Shown here: piece after piece, positions 19,553 through 32,197 of the stretch
Position numbering within the stretch: the first letter of the stretch is position 1
How the letters are laid out: every line of letters starts with the position of its first letter
DNA from: Psoroptes ovis
Lineage: Eukaryota; Arthropoda; Arachnida; Sarcoptiformes; Psoroptidae
Direction: 5' to 3'
Length of the DNA: 64,000 nt
NCBI GenBank assembly: GCA_002943765.1
Contig: PQWQ01000013.1
Coordinates: forward strand, 1,488,001 to 1,552,000
Program-made: the position numbers and the translations under genes
The notes under the pieces: model-generated
Seen by the model: only the letters and a program-made list of their open reading frames with translations
Databases searched by the model: none
Told to the model about the DNA's origin: nothing

Positions 19553-22278
19553 AATTTGTTCATTTGCTTACAAATGCAATAAACAATAGAAATTAATTGT
19601 ATTTTTTGTATGGAAAATTAATTGAAAACAATAATTTTTTCTGTTCTTTTGCATTTGATATTTGTTCATTGAAACAATGAATAATCAGTAACATTTTCTA
19701 TATGGAAAAGTGAAATTCGTATGGAAAACAAACATACATTATTGCCATCATTGTATAATCATTGACCAAAAATTGAAATGAACAAATACAAAATTTTCGT
19801 GGACAGTGCATATTCAATGAACCGGACAATTAGTCCGAAAAATAATGGCAAAAAAATGATAATTTATTTTTTTATGTTCTCGGACAATAACGAAAAATAA
19901 AATTTTCAAATTTTAAATTAAAAATAATAATTTCGTTCAGTTGTACATTTAAGTAAAAATTTCAGAGAAAATTGGAAGCTTAATTTAAATTATTTATTCA
20001 TTTTTTTCGATTGAATGTTCACAGACATGAAATAAAATATCATTCATTCATTTCGTAGAAAACGATTCAATTGAATTTCAATGTAAAAATAACTGAAATA
20101 AAAATAAAACTAACACACGCAAATATGAATGAAAATTATTATTATTATCATTTAATTCAATAGAAAAAAAACTTGACTGAAATCAAAACAATCAGTAAAT
20201 AATAAAAATGGCTAAATAAATGAATTGAATGAAACATTTTCATTATTTTTATCATCATTCAAATGAAACGAAACGAAAAGAAAAGAAATAATATGCGAAG
20301 AAAATGAGAAAAAATATGAAAAAATAATGAAAAGATTGTCTGCAGAATTATGAAATTGAATTAAGAAACTGATTAAATAAATGAATGGTGAAAATTGAAG
20401 AATGAGAAAAAAAATATTCAATGAATATATCAGATATATTTATATTTAAATTCTTATTCAATTTACTGGTTTGATGGTTAAAACGTATTCAATAGCATCA
20501 GTAGCCGAAATACCATTTTTCTATCGTGATATTCAATTCTTCAATGATATTATTATTTTATTAATTTGATAATTTTACGGTAAATGAAAATCAAAAAAAT
20601 AATGATGATAAGCTAAAAATACATTGAAGACAATATATACAGTGAATATGAATGAATTGAATGAATATTTAAAATAATTTAGAATTTTTTTTTTTTTTTT
20701 TTTTTTTTGAAATTCCATATTTTCTTGTGAAAAGAAAAAAAATAATGAAGTGATTATATTAATATTAAGATTATCGTAGAATTTAAAATATAATGATTCA
20801 AAGAAAAAAAATATCCTACGCAAAAATATTAAAAGAATTAAAATTTTTTTCTTAGTAAATTCATAAATAAAAATTAATAAATTACTTTGAGCTATATTCT
20901 CGAATACGATTTTTGTATGTGTAAAATTCAAAATAAAAATTCAATTCAAATTTTTTTAGAGACCGCATACATTCAGAGAGAGAGAGATTATGCATGATTC
21001 TGCCAAATTTTTTTTTTCAATAGTAATTTACATTGTACATTCACCATTTACACTGAATGATATAATGAAAAAATAACCTATTTTAAAGCTATTTGAAATT
21101 CATAATATTCAAAAAAAAAAAAAAAAATTGAATAGATTCGGTATTTGTTTGTGAATTTTCTAATTTTCGTTATTTTTTTGTTCTCATCTTTGTGTATTTT
21201 CATTTAACATCACATAACTTGTGATTATTATTATTATGATGCTGTTTTTGCATCATTAAGATGATAATAATAACAATAATTTTAACGATTTTTCATTTTT
21301 TCAAGTATCAGTTTTTCGAGCTTGAAATTTATGAATTAATAAACGTACAAATATGAATGTTAATAATAATAAAATCAATTGTTTTATTATTCAATTTATT
21401 CTTCTTTGAATTCAAAAATTGAAGAAACAAAAATAGAAATAATTTTTTAAGAAGAAAAATTTTGAAGAAAAAATTCATTCAAATTCATCTAACATTGAAA
21501 TCTGATAATATTTTTAGTTTTTATTATGTTTTTTCTCTGTCAAGAATTGTTCATTTTTATTATTATGATAATAAATCAATAAATAAATAAATGAATGGAA
21601 AATATTTCGTAGGAATTGAATATTTTCATAAAATTTTTAAAATTGTTATTTTTATTGTTTTGATTTATATTTTTTTTTTTTTTTAAACTCTGCATACTAT
21701 AAAAAATAAAACATTCAATACGATTGAATAACATTGATCATTCAAACAAATCATAAGATCGATATTTTTAGATTTACAGATATGAAATAAATAAATTTAT
21801 ATGCTTACCGAACGAATGAATTGCATACACTAACAATCAATTCAATTCAATTCAATTCGATTGATTATTATTCATCGTGTTTGGTCAACAATCGAAAATA
21901 GAAGCCAGAAAAAAATTGACAATAATAACAATAACAGTAGTAATGATAATAAAAAAAATCATTGATTTATATTTATTTATTGTTATTTTTGGCAAAAAAT
22001 GGCTACAACAACAACAACATCACATTATTGTTATGATTATCAATTTATTTATTGTAAAAAATAGAAGAAAAATAACATACTTAAAGTCAAGTTAATCCAA
22101 CTTACACACACGCACACACACACACAAGAAAACAAAACATAAATTGAAAAAAGCTTATCAAACAAACAACAATACACTAAGAATGTATAGAGATGTAGAG
22201 AAGAGACAAGAAAATAGAAATTTCTATGAATGAAATTTTTTGATTTAATTTTTGTTTGAAATTTATTACTTATTTATC

Positions 22279-22623
22279 TGTCGCGCGATGGCGCGTTTCG
22301 CTAGATTTGGTGTCGTTGCCTGCGCATTGGTGGTATAGTTTTGTGCGCTGTGGAGCTGAAACGTTTGGCCGTTGTAGTTTAATGTTTTTGTACGTTATGT
22401 TTTTTTTGATTGTTAATTTTTGTTTGAATTTTGGTTAAAATTATCAGAATCCCTAATACCTTAAAAAATGTAAATATTTATTTTTTGTTAATCACATTAA
22501 TGTTAATCTGTTAATTTTAATTTCAGTAATAAAGATTTCAAAATTATCTAATCATCAACAAACTATCCAGATTTCGTTTTTTTGTTTTGATTACATAATT
22601 CGTCGTGGTATCGTTACACGACA
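22279..22623. mobile_element. Solo LTR, 345 bp, with 6-bp target-site duplication
   Basis: It begins TGTCG and ends CGACA, perfect 5-bp terminal inverted repeats in the canonical TG...CA form. It is flanked on both sides by TTTATC (22273-22278, 22624-22629). A poly(A) signal AATAAA lies at 22528-22533, so the plus strand is the likely sense. The first 100 bases are near 50% G+C, sharply different from the flanks. No matching LTR or coding sequence is nearby. This is the expected product of recombination between the LTRs of a full element of another family than the two at 2.8 and 30.7 kb. Confidence 0.7.
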
Positions 22624-22629
22624 TTTATC

Positions 22630-25600
22630 GCTACAACATTCTCGTATCAAAATTGATATCGAAATATATTTGATATTTTGTCATATTGATGTTTATCTAT
22701 GTTTTTTTCATACTTATACTCTCAAATACAATCGGAAATAATAATAATAATAATATTTTTGATAATTATTATGGTTTTTTTTTGTTATCAATTTTATAAC
22801 CATTTACTGTGCCATCCAATCACAATTAATAAACTTACATAAAAAAATTAAATTATTATCCATATCAAGATTTTCATTATTATCAATCATTCGGAAAAGA
22901 AATCATAGTTTTTCATCATTTTTTTTCCGATTCCACACACAAAATGATTGATTAGATATGAATGATATAAATATCATAATTCATCGATGCAATAGAACAC
23001 ATGACTAAGAGTGAATGAATTTAAAATTTGATTTTTTATCATTTTTTTCTGATTAATGCAAATGAATCGAGATAGAAAGGGTTAAATTTATCATCAAGTT
23101 ATGCATCAATTAAAATAATTATCATTATTGTTGCTTGATTCGTTTACACAAAATGAAATATTTGAACAAAGTTAATTTGACAAATTATCTAAACATGATT
23201 GTAATTTTTTTGAGTTGAATTTGAAAAGCTATGAAACAATTAAGATAATCTCACCGGAAATTTTCAAATTTAGAATCAAGAACAAATGAGATGATGAGGA
23301 TGTTTGAAACGAATGACGCCTATTTAATTACGATTAATGGTAAAAACGTTTTCTAAAATTTAATTTTAGTTGAGGCGATAAAATTTGAAGGCTTAGAACC
23401 GGAATGATCACTCGTAGAAATTTTCAATTAAAATTTAGAAAAAACTTGATTAGATCAATTGTTGCTTTATTTAACAATGATTGGATTGAATGATATTTTC
23501 ATTTATTTGGTGAAACATTTCATTTTTAGTAAAATAAATCAATTTATGATCATTATTGATTATTTTAGATATGAGAAAAGAAAAATTTTATTATAAAACC
23601 ACAGGAAATTTCACGCTTACACAAATCGATTAACAGTTTAAAACAATTTATTATCGTTATCGACTCAATGATAAAAAAAGATTGAAAAATATCAATTCAT
23701 TGTAATGAATCAATCTCAATTATTTGTTGAATGAAGTTTATTTTTGAAAAAAAAACTATTGATCAATAATAATGATAATAACAAACGAATGATTACAAAA
23801 TTTTTGACAATTATCAAATGAGACACACATAAGGCAGCATACAAACACACAGAAACACACACAATCATATATATAAATTCATTTATTGAGAAATCATTTG
23901 AAATTGAGAATATGAAAAAAAAACCAATAAAAAATGATTGATCGAAAATTACGAGCAAATACGCGCACACACGGCCAGACACACAAAAGCACGTACACAA
24001 AAATCCTCAAATAATGTTTTAATTTAGATTCAATTGAACATTTTATTTAATTAGATTCAAATCTTGTTGTTTTTGCTTATCGTTCATCATTCGTTTTTTG
24101 CTTGTTGACATGTTCAAACATATATTTTTCAAAATATGAATTTCAAAGGAAAAAACATAGCACAAATAATCAAAAATAAATTAATTCTCTTAAAACAAAT
24201 TCAAACTTGATTGAATGTAAACAATCTAATCAAAGCTTCATATGAATATCGAAATCATTTTATTTTGAATCAATTTCTATGCGTAATTTCAAATTTCAGA
24301 TGATTTATATTCAAAATCGATTCAATTTTCAATTAAAACTTCAAAAAACATAAAAAATATGAAAATTAAATTCAATAAAGTAGAAAATTAACAAATGAAA
24401 CAAACAATCATTTCATACATTTTTTTTGCATTCATTCATTTCATCAATGAACAACGAGGAGAGTGAAAAAACCAAAAAAAAACAACAAAAAAACGAAAAA
24501 ATTTCCTTATTTAATATCATCAACATATGCACACACACATAATCACAATACGATAGCAAATATCATGCAATACAATTGTACAATTATATCAAATACACGA
24601 TTTCGTAATTTGATGTTTTAAAAATTTTCAATTTTTCTTCAATAAAAAATGCATAGAAAACAAAACAAATGTGCGCAGAACAATGTATCGGGGGATGATG
24701 AATGATAAAGCAGCAGCAGCAACAACAACAACAATAATTTTTTCCTTTTATTCGAGATAAATTCATATTTTTTTCTACTTTAAAATTAAATATTCATAAT
24801 TTTTTGAATTAGATATAAACAAATAAACAAAAATAATGAATATTTTACAATCAAAATAATTACGAGAGAAGAAATTGTTTGAAATTCTTCGATAATACAA
24901 ATTTCAGATTAATATATCTGCTGCTGCTGCTGCTAGCAATTCATATATACTGACTGACAAATATGTAAAAGAATATGAAGCGATAATTAAAAACCAATTT
25001 TTTAATGCATGATATTTGAATGTAAAAATGATTGAAAATGAAAATGAAAGGGAATGAAAATTGTGGAAAAATGATAATTATAAGGTAATGGTAACGGTTT
25101 TTTTTTCTTTCTTTTCTTTCTGTTTCTTAAGAATTGATGAATTGTATTATCAACATAATCATAAAAATAACTGGTAAAATAATTTATCGACTAAACACTA
25201 AACAAACGAAATACATTTTTTTGCAAACACTTAGTAAACATGTGCATGCACACGCACGCACACACAGCACACCTACACATGTGAATCAATGCAAAAAATT
25301 GAAATGAAAAAAATAAAATAAAATAAAAATAGAATCAAACAAAATAAACAAATCAAATAAAGCATATGAAAAAAAGTATCCAGAGAAAAGAATTTGAAAA
25401 TTTTATTATTTGATGTAATATTTTAAAAATCTATCTATTATTATTGTATATTATCGCTGATTTGTTTACTTTTACTTTATTTACTTTGTATAATTTTTCT
25501 CATTTTTCATAAATTTTCATCGGATTTTTCATATTTAAAATATTTCAAATTTTTCCCCTCATCAATCGTAGCAATGAAATCAGTGAAAAAGTCATGAAAT

Positions 25601-25842
25601 TAAAATTTTTAAGAGAAATTTCAAAAATTCAATTGATAGCTGAAAATTAACAAAAAATTACGGAGGAAATCATTGAAAAAATGAAAATTTTAGCAATATC
25701 TTGCTGAATGCTTGATGAACAATACATCAATCATTATCTAATAATAGTATTACAATTGCCATGTTTCAAGTGATCAGCTTCAAAAGAAAAATCGAAGAAA
25801 TTTGAAAAAAAAGTTAAATTGACCAAAGAATTCAGTAAACAT
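22630..25842. other. AT-rich low-complexity DNA
   Basis: It holds CA-rich and GCA/CTG microsatellites (for example CTG at 24918-24933) and a short coding-like island at 23249-23407, discussed in the findings. I see no confident gene. Confidence 0.5.
24918..24933. repeat. (CTG)n microsatellite
   Basis: Five CTG units in otherwise A/T-rich DNA. A related GCA/CAA run lies at about 24713-24737. Confidence 0.7.
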
Positions 25843-26097
25843 TCAAATATTTTGAATTTTTGTTGTGTGAAACATTCTATAGAGTTCATGATGAGGTATT
25901 GCAGCTTTAGCAAGCTCTAGTGCCACAAATTTCGATGCGTTTATTCTAAGAAAATTTTTCTCTATTGATTCACCATAGAAATGTGGATTTGAAACGATCA
26001 TTAAATCATTTTTATCGACATTAGTAATAATAATGATTTCATTATTATCTTTATTTTTGTTATTCTCATTATTATCATAAAATGAATCATGATGATT
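25843..26097 (-). CDS. Candidate internal or terminal exon, up to 84 codons, minus strand
   Basis: The frame is open for 84 codons before TGA (25843-25845), with no ATG at its left limit, so if real it is an exon. An Asn-rich start is followed by well-mixed sequence: LMIVSNPHFYGESIEKN, then FVALELAKAAIPHHELYRMF. This part uses GC-containing codons and is far more complex than the surroundings. A usable acceptor (AATAAAG|AT or AATGAG|AA) precedes it. I do not recognise the protein. It would share the strand of the zinc-finger gene, but the frame ends in a stop, so it belongs to something else. Confidence 0.28.
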   Translation of the reverse strand, partial: NHHDSFYDNNENNKNKDNNEIIIITNVDKNDLMIVSNPHFYGESIEKNFLRINASKFVALELAKAAIPHHELYRMFHTTKIQNI

Positions 26098-29000
26098 TCA
26101 TTATAAAAATAATAATCGTAATAATAATGAAAATTACGATTAATTCTTAAATTTTGTCTGTTCAATGTTTGTTTATTTTATCATTATCATCATCATCATA
26201 AGCATTAATATCTGCAGTATTTTTATATATTTGAATTTGAACATAAATATAAATAAGTAAACAAACATTGATTGAACAGATGTACACGAGAATGAAAGTA
26301 AAGATTTTGTTTTTCTTTCCGCATACATACATACACATATCTGTACGAAAATATAGGAAGAAGAATTAAATAAATAAATAAACAAAATGAATTGAATTGT
26401 GAAATGGATGAAAAAATAAAAATAAAAATCATCTAAATGATAATCAGTTTTTTTCCTATTTTCTATTTTCATTCATATATCGATCGATGTGTACACACAC
26501 ACATGCACAGATCAGAGAATGTACTTATGTGTACGAAGCTAAAAAAGAAAAATAAATGTGCATTCTATGTTTGAGAATACAGAACACATTTATATGAATA
26601 TTTTTTTATCATAATAAATACAATAATTTTATTCATTCATTTATTCATTTTTCAGATTAAAAACATTTATTAATACAATCAAATATGAGAGTTTCATTCG
26701 AATGAAATGAAATGAAATAAAGAAAAAATCCAAATAAAAATAAAAAGAAATATATAATGCATTTAATCAAGGTTGATTAATTCACATTCACATTCATAAT
26801 AATAATGAAAATAATCAATACAAATAATAATAATAATTATTATTATAATGATAATCACAATTCAATTTGAATTGAATTCGTAAATAAATGAAAATTTCTA
26901 AATCAAAATGAAAATCGAAATCCTATTGAATAGAGAAGAATTTTTTTCTTTTTATTATTTTCATTTTCTTTGATTTCTTTTTCATTCTTTGATCATTACT
27001 AATTCAATTCAATTCAAAATTCGATTGAATTCATTTTCATTTTTATTACCATTATTTTTTATATTTTTTTTGCATTTATTCATAATCATTTTGCTTTTTT
27101 TTTGCATTTCACATTACTACACACAAAATAATACATGATAATTAAAAAGAATTTTTTAGTTATTTTATTTTTCTCATTACAATTATAATTATTCATTCAT
27201 TTCATACATACATATTCACATTTGAGCACAAATGTATTGAAATCGAAATGAATGAATGAATAAATGACAAAAATTGTAAATGAATGAAAAATGAAAATGG
27301 AAAAAAAAACAAAATGAATATATTAAATGAATTTTTTCTTCGATTATCAAAGTGAAAATTATACAGTGAAAAACAAAACGAAAAAACCCTTTTGAAATCA
27401 ATGAAAGAAATATGAAATTTTTTGTAATTAAATATCATTTCTAAATTTGATTGTAATCATTTTTGATCGATTTAAAAATAAAAGTGAATATCAAAATATC
27501 AATATTAATTAAAATTTACGAATGAAAGTGGTCAAAAGAAATTTTGTTTTGAATTATTTCAATGAAGAAAAAAAATCGATCATTAAGTGATATGATGAAA
27601 ATATGAAATCTAATACGTTGAAATTGATAATTTTTTTCTAGTGAAAAAAAATGAAATTGTTGAAATTTTTCCAATAATTCAAGCACATCCATTTTTGTAC
27701 ATTCATGGTATCAATGCATTCACACATAATTGAAATGAAATTTCGAGAAAAAAAACGAAAAATTCTATATCATTTATCCAATTAAAAATTCATTATGAAT
27801 TCATTAATGATAAAGTATTATTCGCACATTTGTGAAGAAACGAGTTGGCCAACAATTGTGACTTGATATCTGTAATTGTATTTCTATATTTACTAATCTT
27901 TAAAGAATTTCAATTTGAATATGATCAAAATAAAATTCAATTTCTTTAAATTTTTCTAGGAAAAAAAATTATCTCTTGATTTGGAATTTTAGCTTGAAAA
28001 TTCATAGAACATTTTTTTATTCTCTAAAATCAATTCAAAATGAGATATTAAATAATGAAGAGAAGAAAACAGACACAAATGAAAAAAATTCATTCTTAAT
28101 TTTGTTATTGTTGTTCGTATAATAAATTCAATATGAATAATAATGAATTGAATAATATTGATGATCAAATTTTTTTTTCAGAAACAACCAAATAAGTACT
28201 TAGGACGAGATATGATTTTGAACACAAAAAAAATAAACCAAATATCGAAATATAATAATATTTCTGTATAATATTTTATCCCACAACATGGCAAATAGCA
28301 ACAGCAACAACAACAACAACAAAATGTTGAATGAAAATATGTTTTTTTTTTCGTTATCGATACACAGTGTATATCAATGAATTTTTATTTCTGTTGAAAT
28401 ATCATCAATCACTTTTCAAATTTCTCATTGTTACCATAATAAAATAATAATAATGAGAAAAATAAACTTATACTCAAACTCAATTGATATTGGATCTTGT
28501 ACATACATTCACATGCTCATTTTTTTCGACACATAATACACATCAATATTAATAAATATGAAATGTGTGTGTGTGTGTATATGTGAGATTCAATCAATTT
28601 AAAGTAAAGTAAACTAAATAAAATAAAATGAAGAAAGAAAGAAAAAACCAATCATCCATTTCGAAAATATATTAATAATAATATATTGGAGAATATGAAA
28701 ATAAAAAATTGTGAAAATTGAATTTTCATTTTTTCATATTTTACTTCATTGAATTAACTTTTTCTATTTTTAAATGTGTAATATGAGATTCTTTTCATTT
28801 AATTTCAAATGATTTTCGATAATAAAAAATGTTTTTCATTGATTCAATTGCATTTGACCATTTATTTTTCCAATATACGACTAAATATGGTGAAAAATAG
28901 CAGAAAAAAATAATCATTTGATGATGATCATCATCATTATTGATGATAATATAATTTTTAGTAACAATAAAATATGAGAAAAAACTTTTAGATGATTTTT

Positions 29001-30669
29001 TTTGTGTTGGAAAATTTGAAAAAAATCAATTGATTTTGATTAAATTGAACATTATTCGATTAAAAAATACTATTAAAATTGACAATTACTTTAAAATTTT
29101 CTCAAATCATTTTGAATTGATCATCATTTACCACTATCATCACCATCGTTATTATTATCGATACAAAATTGATCAAATCGCAATTGAATACAAAGTTTAT
29201 ACGTAATATCAGCGCTATTCTTCGCAGAATTCGTTGGAAAGGATCATGATTCGTCAGGAAAGGTGTGATCTATTTGTTTAATCTAAAGTTGTTTGATATC
29301 CCGCTGAGTAAATATATTGAATAAATCATTTGTATTGGAAAAGTATGTTCTTGAACACAGCACGTTCGGCGTGTTCAGCAACGCGCTCTTCAGATGAAAA
29401 GTGATTGATTAATTATTGATTCTTTATCAGTTAAACAAGGCAATTTGGTCATTTATGTCAATAATGATTGTAATTATCAGATATATGGAAATCTTATGTA
29501 AATTCAATGCACAAATGCGAAAAATTTGAGCAATTTTTTCCTCGAAAAATGAAAAATTCAGTTCAAATAACAGAAATATTCAAAATTTTTGATAATAATT
29601 GAATTCTAATGAATAATATTTTAAATTCATGTAAAAAACTATCAAAATAATAATCTTTCAGAAGATAGAAATGAAAAAAAACTTCATCTTTTTCATTCAA
29701 CAAATATTTCAAACTTTTGTCATGATAATTCAATGTTTATAATAATAATAATAATATTTTGACCTAAATATCTTCTCTCTCTTTTTTCATACCCGAAATT
29801 CATCATCAACAACAAACATTATTATTATTATAATCATCATTATTACTATTGTTATTGTTATTATTATAATTTTCAGTGAAAAAAATGTACGAAAATATAA
29901 ATATTAATAAATAGATGAATAAAAAATGAATAAATAAATAATGTGAATATATGACAAGAGAAACAGCGAGAAAAAAAAGCTGAATTATTGAAATGTAGTC
30001 TGAATGTTCAAATTTTTGCAATATAAAAAATGGAATGCAAAGCAAAAATTCCATTTGAAAATGTATAAATGAATGAAATACACTAAACATTATATAATTT
30101 CATGCAAACATATTCATGTATTATGAGAAGAGGAATGAATTTTCAATTTTTTTTTTTTTTGCATCTCCAATTTTCAATTGAATTTCAAGAGAAAGACGAT
30201 TAAATATTATGGGATTTTTTCTTTCAATTTTAATTCGTTTAGTTTTGTGAATATTCTTTCATTTTTATTGTTATGATTATTTTGTTCGAGAATACAAAAT
30301 TAAAGAGGAATGAAAAACATCATCATCAAACATTCAAACAATATCAACAATAACATCGATTGATGAAAAAGAAAAAATATATTCTAACATCATTAACATG
30401 AACGAATAATGATAATAATGATGATGATGATAATAATAATAATAAAATTTAACAATGCAAATATCGTAAAAATGATATAAAATAGATGATAATGATAATA
30501 AGTGAGAATCATTGTTCAGAAAAAATTGAATAAAATGAAAATGTTAAGAACGAAAAAATACAAAAAGGTTTTTTATTTTGCAAATGCAATTATTATGACT
30601 ATTTTTCTATTTTTCGTCGAAAAAACATTATTTTAAATCAAATAAAAAAAAATGAATAAATTCATTCAA
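26098..30669. other. AT-rich low-complexity DNA with one denser island near 29.1-29.4 kb
   Basis: Apart from the island, I see A/T runs, TG repeats (28566-28580) and AAT/GAT microsatellites. Open frames here are Phe/Ile/Asn-rich products of simple repeats. Confidence 0.5.
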
Positions 30670-30674
30670 ATATA

Positions 30675-30871
30675 TGTAACGGTGGATGTCTCCACCAGGT
30701 GGCATCCACCATCATCATACTAATCATTTACATTGTTTGACATATTAGTCGTCTTCGTTTACATACTCATCATTGTTCAAATGATGGGTATAAAAGAGAC
30801 AATATTTCATTTCTTAATTTCAGTTGTTATTTTATTTTAATAAAATTATGTTAAATCAACTCTAATCTTAG
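30675..30871 (+). repeat. 5' LTR of the BEL/Pao-like element
   Basis: It begins TGTAACGG. A nested hairpin (GGTGGATG...CATCCACC around CCACCAGGTGG, 30681-30710) opens it. It carries a TATA box (TATAAAAG, 30789-30796) and a poly(A) signal (AATAAA, 30839-30844). The sequence right after it (AAGCCAACAGG) should be the primer site, but I cannot assign a tRNA. Confidence 0.9.
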
Positions 30872-30970
30872 AAGCCAACAGGATAATCCTGATCAATGAT
30901 AATGTTGTGAATAAATTATCAAATTCATTGATTCCAACTACAGCTGCGAAAGTCAAAGATTTTATCAGCA

Positions 30971-32197
30971 ATGACAACAACAACAACCACAACATCAACA
31001 ATAACAACAACAACGACTATGTCCAAAAATCTGACCAAAACAATCAATATAATGACAACTCAATTACCAATTTTTGCGACTAATAGCGATCAATCTAATC
31101 TAAATGATACTATTTTTAGAGCTGAATGTATTGCCAACACTTTCAAAAATCAAGAAATTAATGACGAAATTTTCAAAATAATTAACAAATGTGTTAAAGA
31201 TTTATCTCAATATTTTTTTACTCAAAATGACGAAAAAACTACAATTCAAATTTCGAACTTATTAATGCAGCTCAACAATTTGTTTTTAAAACCTTCAAAT
31301 ACGAGCAATAAACAAAATATTATAATGACTATTAACGATGAAAATTTACCTAAATTTAATGGATATCCCTCAAATTTTGAAGTCTTCATGAAAAGATTCA
31401 ACGAAATCATCACCGACAATAACAATATTAATGAACAAATGAAAATCCATTATCTACAAATGGCGGTCAAAGAATCAATTGACGCCACCACTATAGTTGA
31501 ATCAGCCCAACCTGACGAAACAATCCAAACAATTATTGGCAAACTTAGACGACAATTGGCTTCGCCATCACTAATTTTCAACGAAATCAGATCTAAAATA
31601 AGAAAATGTTCGAAAATAAAATCACACAAAGATTCCACCGCATGGAACGCGATTTATATGATTTCACAAAAGGCCAAATCCGTTATCAAAGATCCATTAC
31701 AAATGAAAATGATCAAAGATGAATTGATGGAAAAATTGCCATCTGAAGTTATCATATGGATAAATACAAATAATGACGATTCATTGAATTATATCAGTGA
31801 TATCATTGAAAAATTGAAAGAACGAGCCATTTTTACTTCTATCGACCAAAATGAATTCCTCAATTTAAACGAAAATCATCAGCCACAATTTAATGAGTGT
31901 CCGATTTGCTCATCAGCTCATCCAATCGATAAATGCACTAATGTATCAAAATTCAATATTCAAGAGCTTAAATCAAAATTAAACCTCTCAAATTTATGCA
32001 TGAAATGCGGCAAATACGAATTCAATAAAGATCGCTATTGTAACGTACATTGCCGAAAATGTTTTGGCAACCACGCAACATATTTATGCTTGGAGAAAAA
32101 TAAACAAAATCAAACAGCTGTTAAAACGCCAATCAATAACATTATTTGCGATGAAGAAAATCAAATCAACACCATCAGTATTGAGCAAAATTTTTAG
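30971..32197 (+). CDS. Gag protein of the BEL/Pao-like element, 408 residues
   Basis: This structural protein would form the particle that packages element RNA. It starts at ATG 30971 with a Thr-rich tail of ACA/ACC codons. The core carries LPKFNG (126-131) followed by FEVFMKRFNEII and a K..YL step, the pattern of BEL/Pao Gag cores. Near the C-terminus are zinc knuckles: C310-x2-C-x3-H-x4-C322, a degenerate middle one from C343-x2-C, and C361-x2-C-x3-H-x4-C373. This CX2CX3HX4C spacing is typical of the family. The frame is complete and ends in TAG at 32195-32197, directly after a slippery heptamer, so a share of ribosomes should continue into the protease frame. Confidence 0.88.
   Translation: MTTTTTTTSTITTTTTMSKNLTKTINIMTTQLPIFATNSDQSNLNDTIFRAECIANTFKNQEINDEIFKIINKCVKDLSQYFFTQNDEKTTIQISNLLMQLNNLFLKPSNTSNKQNIIMTINDENLPKFNGYPSNFEVFMKRFNEIITDNNNINEQMKIHYLQMAVKESIDATTIVESAQPDETIQTIIGKLRRQLASPSLIFNEIRSKIRKCSKIKSHKDSTAWNAIYMISQKAKSVIKDPLQMKMIKDELMEKLPSEVIIWINTNNDDSLNYISDIIEKLKERAIFTSIDQNEFLNLNENHQPQFNECPICSSAHPIDKCTNVSKFNIQELKSKLNLSNLCMKCGKYEFNKDRYCNVHCRKCFGNHATYLCLEKNKQNQTAVKTPINNIICDEENQINTISIEQNF
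32188..32197 (+). promoter_or_regulatory. Probable -1 ribosomal frameshift site at the gag stop
   Basis: In the gag frame the last codons read CAA AAT TTT TAG. The heptamer A AAT TTT fits X XXY YYZ and sits immediately before the stop. A one-base backward slip continues TTA GAT GCC into the protease frame, which is open from 32185. I see no obvious downstream pseudoknot, so efficiency is unknown. Confidence 0.6.

Larger units (their letters stand above)
12201..22278. other. Very AT-rich low-complexity DNA, probably 5' intron and/or upstream DNA of the zinc-finger gene
   Basis: It consists mainly of A/T runs, GAAATG/ATTCA-type oligomers and short microsatellites. It holds two weak candidate open frames, listed separately. 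A strong minus-strand donor, TTCG|GTAAGCAT, at 21807-21808 could close a non-coding first exon of the zinc-finger transcript. I see no confident gene. Confidence 0.55.

Noticed and set aside
22256..22438. 60-codon plus frame with Trp and Arg
   Set aside because: It crosses the left border of the solo LTR, so it mixes flank and LTR sequence.
31450..31638. 62-codon minus-strand frame
   Set aside because: It is antisense to the gag gene of the BEL/Pao-like element.
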